Source of the DNA: Lachnospiraceae bacterium
GTDB taxonomy: Bacteria > Bacillota > Clostridia > Lachnospirales > Lachnospiraceae
DNA: 64,000 bases
Assembly: GCA_910576125.1 (NCBI GenBank)
Contig: CAJTHM010000006.1
Coordinates: 62,001-126,000, forward strand
Direction of reading: 5' to 3'
Numbering within the stretch: position 1 is the stretch's first letter; each line of letters starts with the position of its first letter. Shown one piece after another: positions 60,338 to 64,000 of the stretch. Below the pieces are notes generated by a model, which was not told the origin of the DNA, ran no database searches, and saw nothing but the letters and a program-made list of their open reading frames with translations. The position numbers were made by a program, and so were the translations under genes.

Positions 60338-61036
60338 ATGATGGAAAAACAGTTAGAAGCAATTGCAAAATCGTATGATAAAGGTATTGATTTGGGACGA
60401 AAGGGCATTGATTCCTATGACAATTTCCCCTCTTTTATTACGAATCACCCCTATTATCCCTTATTTCAACAAATGCGGATGAACGGAACACTTTCCGACA
60501 GCGCTCGAAAAGAGATTGTCGAGTATCTTGCCCCAAAGACTGGAATGAAATTTATTGATTTAGGGTGTTGCCTGAATTTGATGTATGGCGGATATAAAGA
60601 CTGGCCGTCTACCTATTATGGAGTCGATATCAGTAGCAAAACAATTGAACTGCTGCATGAATATGCGGAAAAGAATCATATAACTGTTGGTGACCTGTCT
60701 TGCTGCAGTATGCATGAAACACCATATGATACCAATTTTTTTGATATTGGTGAGTGTGTAGGTTCTTTAGAATATTTTGAAAGAGATTTTGTGCGGCAGG
60801 CAGTTGTAGAGTTTTCCCGTATAATGAAATCTACGGGGAGATTTATCCTCGATATTCCGAATATTGGAAGTCCTGAATTCGAAATCACAAAGCTGATAGA
60901 AGAGTATTTGGGTAGGCAAGATCGATTTGATTTAACGGTAGAAGAATTTGAAACCATGCTTAACGCTTATTTTGTAATCGACAAAAAAGAAATAGTGGGA
61001 CCGATGATACAGTATTTTTTGGTTTCTAAAAAGTAA
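60338..61036 (+). CDS. Class I SAM-dependent methyltransferase
   Basis: 232 residues. SAM-binding motif I KFIDLGCCLNLMYGG (a degenerate GxGxG), YGVDIS with the acidic end of strand 2, NFFDIGECVGSLEYF as motif IV region, and GRFILDIPNI. Acceptor unknown. More AT-rich than the operons to its left, which suggests acquisition. Confidence 0.75.
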   Translation: MMEKQLEAIAKSYDKGIDLGRKGIDSYDNFPSFITNHPYYPLFQQMRMNGTLSDSARKEIVEYLAPKTGMKFIDLGCCLNLMYGGYKDWPSTYYGVDISSKTIELLHEYAEKNHITVGDLSCCSMHETPYDTNFFDIGECVGSLEYFERDFVRQAVVEFSRIMKSTGRFILDIPNIGSPEFEITKLIEEYLGRQDRFDLTVEEFETMLNAYFVIDKKEIVGPMIQYFLVSKK

Positions 61037-61073
61037 TGGACAGAGTCGGATGTATGCGAAAGGGGGCAGGACT

Positions 61074-62759
61074 ATGGGCAGGCCTATTTCCATTGGGGCA
61101 CAGAGTTTTGAATTTATTCGGAAAAACGAGTGTTTCTTTGTGGACAAAACAGATTTTATAAAAGAGTGGTGGGAGAATACGGACGCAGTCACATTGATTA
61201 CCCGTCCCCGCCGTTTTGGAAAGACATTGAACCTGGACATGATGAACTGCTTTTTTTCCAGGACATACGAGGGACGGAGCGAACTGTTTGAGGGGCTGTC
61301 CATCTGGAAGGATGAGAAGTACCGAAAGCTCCAGGGAAGCTTTCCTGTCATTTTCCTGAGCTTTGCGGATATTAAGGGGCAGACCTTTGAGAAAACGAAA
61401 CAGATGATTAAGTACTTACTTGAGAGATTGTACAGGGAGCATAATTATGTAAGGGACGGAAAGGGCATGGATGAAAAGGAGATGGAATTTTTCGATTCTG
61501 TTTCGTCCAGAATGCCGGATGATGTGGCTGTATTGGCGCTGAAATATCTGTCGGATTATATGGAACGTTATTATGGTCAGAAGGTCTTAATTTTCCTGGA
61601 TGAATATGACACGCCGCTGCAGGAAGCCTATGTATATGGGTACTGGGAGGAATTGGTTGGTTTTATCAGGCAGATGTTCAACTCCGCTTTTAAGACCAAT
61701 CCAAGTATGGAGCGGGCGATGATGACAGGCATCACCCGGGTAAGCAAAGAATCCATTTTTTCGGATTTGAATAATCTTACAGTAGTGACGACGACATCCG
61801 AGAAATACTGCACCCAGTTTGGATTTACAGAGGACGAGGTGTTCCAGGCGCTGGATCAGATGGGGATGTCGGAGCGTAAGGCGGATGTGAAGCAATGGTA
61901 CGATGGCTTTACCTTTGGCAGTCAGCGGGATGTGTATAATCCATGGTCTATTACCAATTTTCTGGAGGAAAAAGAACTAAAGCCTTATTGGGCGAATTCC
62001 AGCTCCAACCGTCTGGTCAATCTGCTAATCCGGGAGGGGAACGCCCAGACCAAGACAATTATGGAGGATTTGATGAAGGGCGGTGTCCTGGAGACGGAGA
62101 TTGACGAGGAAATTATTTTTGACCAGCTCCAGCGGAAATATGGGGCTGTCTGGAGCATGCTTTTGGCCAGCGGGTATCTGAAGGTAGTGGATCGAAAGTT
62201 TTCACAGGAGACAGGGGCATTCACCTACCATCTGGAATTGACTAACCGGGAAGTATATATGATGTTCCGAAATATGATCCGTGATTGGTTCAGCGGGGAG
62301 GACGTGCCATACAACGGGTTTATCAAGGCGCTGCTTCTGGGGGATGTGAAGGCTATGAATCGTTTTATGAATAAGGTGGCCCTTGCCACATTCAGCTTTT
62401 TTGACACTGGCAGAAAACCATCGGAAGAAACAGAACCGGAGCGGTTCTATCATGGTTTTGTCTTAGGCTTGATGGTGGAACTGGCGGGAAGGTACCGCAT
62501 CACCTCCAACCGGGAGAGCGGGTTCGGGCGCTATGATGTGATGCTGGAGCCCTGCAAAAAGGAGGATCCGGCCTTTGTGCTGGAATTCAAGGTGAGAGAC
62601 CCGGAAGATGAGAAGACTTTGGCGGATACTGTGTCGGCTGCACTAGAGCAGATTGAAGAGAAAGCATATGATATGGAGCTGTTAGCCAGGGGGATTTCCC
62701 AGGAGCGGATCCGGCATTACGGATTTGCTTTTGAGGGGAAGACGGTGCTGATTGGCTGA
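61074..62759 (+). CDS. AAA-ATPase-like protein with PD-(D/E)XK nuclease domain
   Basis: 561 residues from ATG 61074 (AAAGGGGGCAGGAC upstream). N-terminal AAA-ATPase-like domain: IGAQSFEFIRKNECFFVDKT, P-loop TRPRRFGKT, LIFLDEYDTPL as Walker B. The C-terminal DUF1703 domain (GFGRYDVMLEP ... AFVLEFKVRDP) has the D-ExK nuclease pattern. Such proteins occur in many variable copies in Clostridia and Bacteroidetes and are thought to be mobile or defence-related. Confidence 0.88.
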   Translation: MGRPISIGAQSFEFIRKNECFFVDKTDFIKEWWENTDAVTLITRPRRFGKTLNLDMMNCFFSRTYEGRSELFEGLSIWKDEKYRKLQGSFPVIFLSFADIKGQTFEKTKQMIKYLLERLYREHNYVRDGKGMDEKEMEFFDSVSSRMPDDVAVLALKYLSDYMERYYGQKVLIFLDEYDTPLQEAYVYGYWEELVGFIRQMFNSAFKTNPSMERAMMTGITRVSKESIFSDLNNLTVVTTTSEKYCTQFGFTEDEVFQALDQMGMSERKADVKQWYDGFTFGSQRDVYNPWSITNFLEEKELKPYWANSSSNRLVNLLIREGNAQTKTIMEDLMKGGVLETEIDEEIIFDQLQRKYGAVWSMLLASGYLKVVDRKFSQETGAFTYHLELTNREVYMMFRNMIRDWFSGEDVPYNGFIKALLLGDVKAMNRFMNKVALATFSFFDTGRKPSEETEPERFYHGFVLGLMVELAGRYRITSNRESGFGRYDVMLEPCKKEDPAFVLEFKVRDPEDEKTLADTVSAALEQIEEKAYDMELLARGISQERIRHYGFAFEGKTVLIG

Positions 62760-62777
62760 GCAGTGAGGATGTAAGGT

Positions 62778-63008
62778 TTATACTGCATAACGCTGAATAC
62801 TGCCTAATGTAATCATGCAATCCAACCGGTCAGCGTTATGCAGTCTGGTTTCATGGCAAGTGAAATCGTTAAGCATATAAATGGCGCCATGCCAGGACAG
62901 AAGGCGAAACTGTCGGGCATGGCTGTCCTCATAGGGAATCTGATGGCTCTTCAGCCAGTCCGCGGCCTTTTTGCAGGTGCTGCATTTCTGGTATTGTATG
63001 AATTGCAT
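62778..63008 (-). pseudogene. Truncated ArsC/Spx-like protein
   Basis: From a start at 63008 (GGAGG upstream) the first 35 residues are MQFIQYQKCSTCKKAADWLK, then SHQIPYED, the CxxC start of the ArsC/Spx/YffB family. After that the sequence is unrelated and ends at 76 residues; the normal length is about 115. A deletion has removed the rest. Confidence 0.65.
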
Positions 63009-63059
63009 CTTTTTTCCTCCAATTGAGCCAAAGGGCGTGATTCGCCATGGCCAGCCTGT

Positions 63060-63156
63060 TTCCAAACCATTCCGGCAGCGCTTCAAGAACTTCTCTGGTA
63101 TACGATGATTTTAAATCCCTGTTTTGGATTTCGATAATACGTATTTCATCTGACAT
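63060..63156 (-). pseudogene. Acetyltransferase N-terminal remnant
   Basis: On the minus strand SDEIRIIEIQNRDLKSSYTR, then EVLEALPEWFGN, resembles the start of a GNAT acetyltransferase, after which similarity is lost just before the ArsC-like start. Gene debris joined by deletion. Confidence 0.4.
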
Positions 63157-63292
63157 GGAAAACATTGTAGTATAATTCTTAAGTGAGGTATCATATTCAG
63201 GACAAAATGATAAAACTGCCCTGAATGTGATTCTTCACAATTGTACCAAGACACGGGACTATTTTCCAAAGACAATGTACAAAGGAGATAAA

Positions 63293-63919
63293 ATGGACTA
63301 CAAAGTTTTCGTAGAATATGCATTTCAGAAACTGCATGAAAGAGGATGGCTTACGGAATTGATACCTTCTTCCATAACCGAAACAGATATTGCCGAATTT
63401 GAACAGGAGTACCTCATAGAGCTGCCTGTTATTTTGAAATTATACTTGATGTCATATAAACCTTCGGCGACTGACCTTGTGGGGGTGGTGTATGACGATG
63501 AGAATAAAGAAATCAAAATTGATACAATGGATTTTTATGACCTCACAGATGATATTTCCGACTGGTCAGAGAGCCTGGAATGTTTTCGGGAGGAATTTGA
63601 AGATTGCGAAACTCCTCTCCGAGAAGAAATCTATAAGAACTTGTTCCCGATTGGATATATGGACGGCTGGTATTGTTTAGATTTAAGCCAATCAGACGGC
63701 AAGGACTGTCCGGTTGTTTTTTTGGAATATGGAGGTTTTTGGGATTGCTATCGTGACTCAGATGGAATTTTACACGGTAAGTGCGTCGCTTCCAGTTTTC
63801 GCACATTTTTGGAATGGTACTTTTGTGGTTCTTTGGAACCGGAATATGAGAAGATAAACCATGTAACTGTAAACTATGAATTTTATAGTATGTGGCATGA
63901 TCAGCATTTTATTTCGTAA
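63293..63919 (+). CDS. SUKH (SMI1/KNR4)-like protein
   Basis: 208 residues from ATG 63293 (AAAGGAG 6 bases before). SSITETDIAEFEQEYLIELP then VILKLYLMSY is the opening of SUKH immunity proteins, and FLEYGGFWDCYRDS fits the later strands. SUKH proteins usually neutralise toxins from polymorphic-toxin systems. No toxin gene is visible in the window. Confidence 0.75.
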   Translation: MDYKVFVEYAFQKLHERGWLTELIPSSITETDIAEFEQEYLIELPVILKLYLMSYKPSATDLVGVVYDDENKEIKIDTMDFYDLTDDISDWSESLECFREEFEDCETPLREEIYKNLFPIGYMDGWYCLDLSQSDGKDCPVVFLEYGGFWDCYRDSDGILHGKCVASSFRTFLEWYFCGSLEPEYEKINHVTVNYEFYSMWHDQHFIS

Positions 63920-64000
63920 CTGAATTTGAACATTATGCCGCATGTATGGCCGAAGGATTCGTTATTGAATATGAAAAATGGTATTATGATTTCGGATGGA

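Overview
The window is a low-to-mid GC Firmicute chromosome segment, most likely from a gut Lachnospiraceae-type clostridium. This is inferred from strong AGGAGG-type ribosome sites, an LplABC-like sugar importer with a two-membrane-segment AraC sensor, RACo-type corrinoid activation genes and a GH106-like glycosidase. No rRNA or tRNA was recognised.

Bases 1 to about 25.6 kb are the late part of a prophage with a contractile (P2/Mu-type) tail. All genes run on the plus strand until the lysis genes: portal end, ClpP-like head protease, decoration protein, gpE-type capsid, connector genes, sheath, tube, a tail chaperone with a -1 frameshift site, tape measure, then X, D, V, U, W, J and I baseplate genes. 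A complete diversity-generating retroelement (DGR) follows: a lectin/FGE-like variable protein, its variable repeat, an 8-bp target hairpin, an Avd-like protein, the template repeat and a reverse transcriptase with a Cys-rich tail. All 13 template/variable differences are at template adenines. Next come membrane proteins, two endolysins sharing SH3-like modules with the tail hub, and a holin. The right end holds a small control region (a ribbon-helix-helix protein with four copies of a palindromic operator), small genes and an IS30-type transposase that shows no terminal repeats of its own nearby. It may be the phage's own transposition enzyme.

From 25.7 to 34.3 kb are a possible antitoxin/ADP-ribosyltransferase pair, a 443-bp duplicated piece of an AraC gene, the debris of a peptide-maturation cassette, two overlapping ABC exporter genes and the intact AraC sensor. 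From 34.6 to 49.6 kb is a catabolic block: solute-binding lipoprotein and two permeases, an AraC-corrinoid fusion frame, two UroD-type methyltransferases, a DUF2284 protein, a RACo-like activator, a large glycosidase and a sodium symporter. The order suggests use of methylated (for example methoxylated plant) glycosides: import or external hydrolysis, then corrinoid-dependent demethylation.

From 49.9 to 58.2 kb are an intact OmpR-type two-component system with an exported partner protein, an AGCS amino acid symporter, peptidase T, and a LytTR-type two-component pair damaged in both genes (in-frame TAG in the regulator, frameshift in the kinase). From 58.8 kb to the end is an accessory stretch of immunity-like proteins (HEAT-like unknown, DUF4303, SUKH), a methyltransferase, an AAA/PD-(D/E)XK protein, gene debris and several short repeats.
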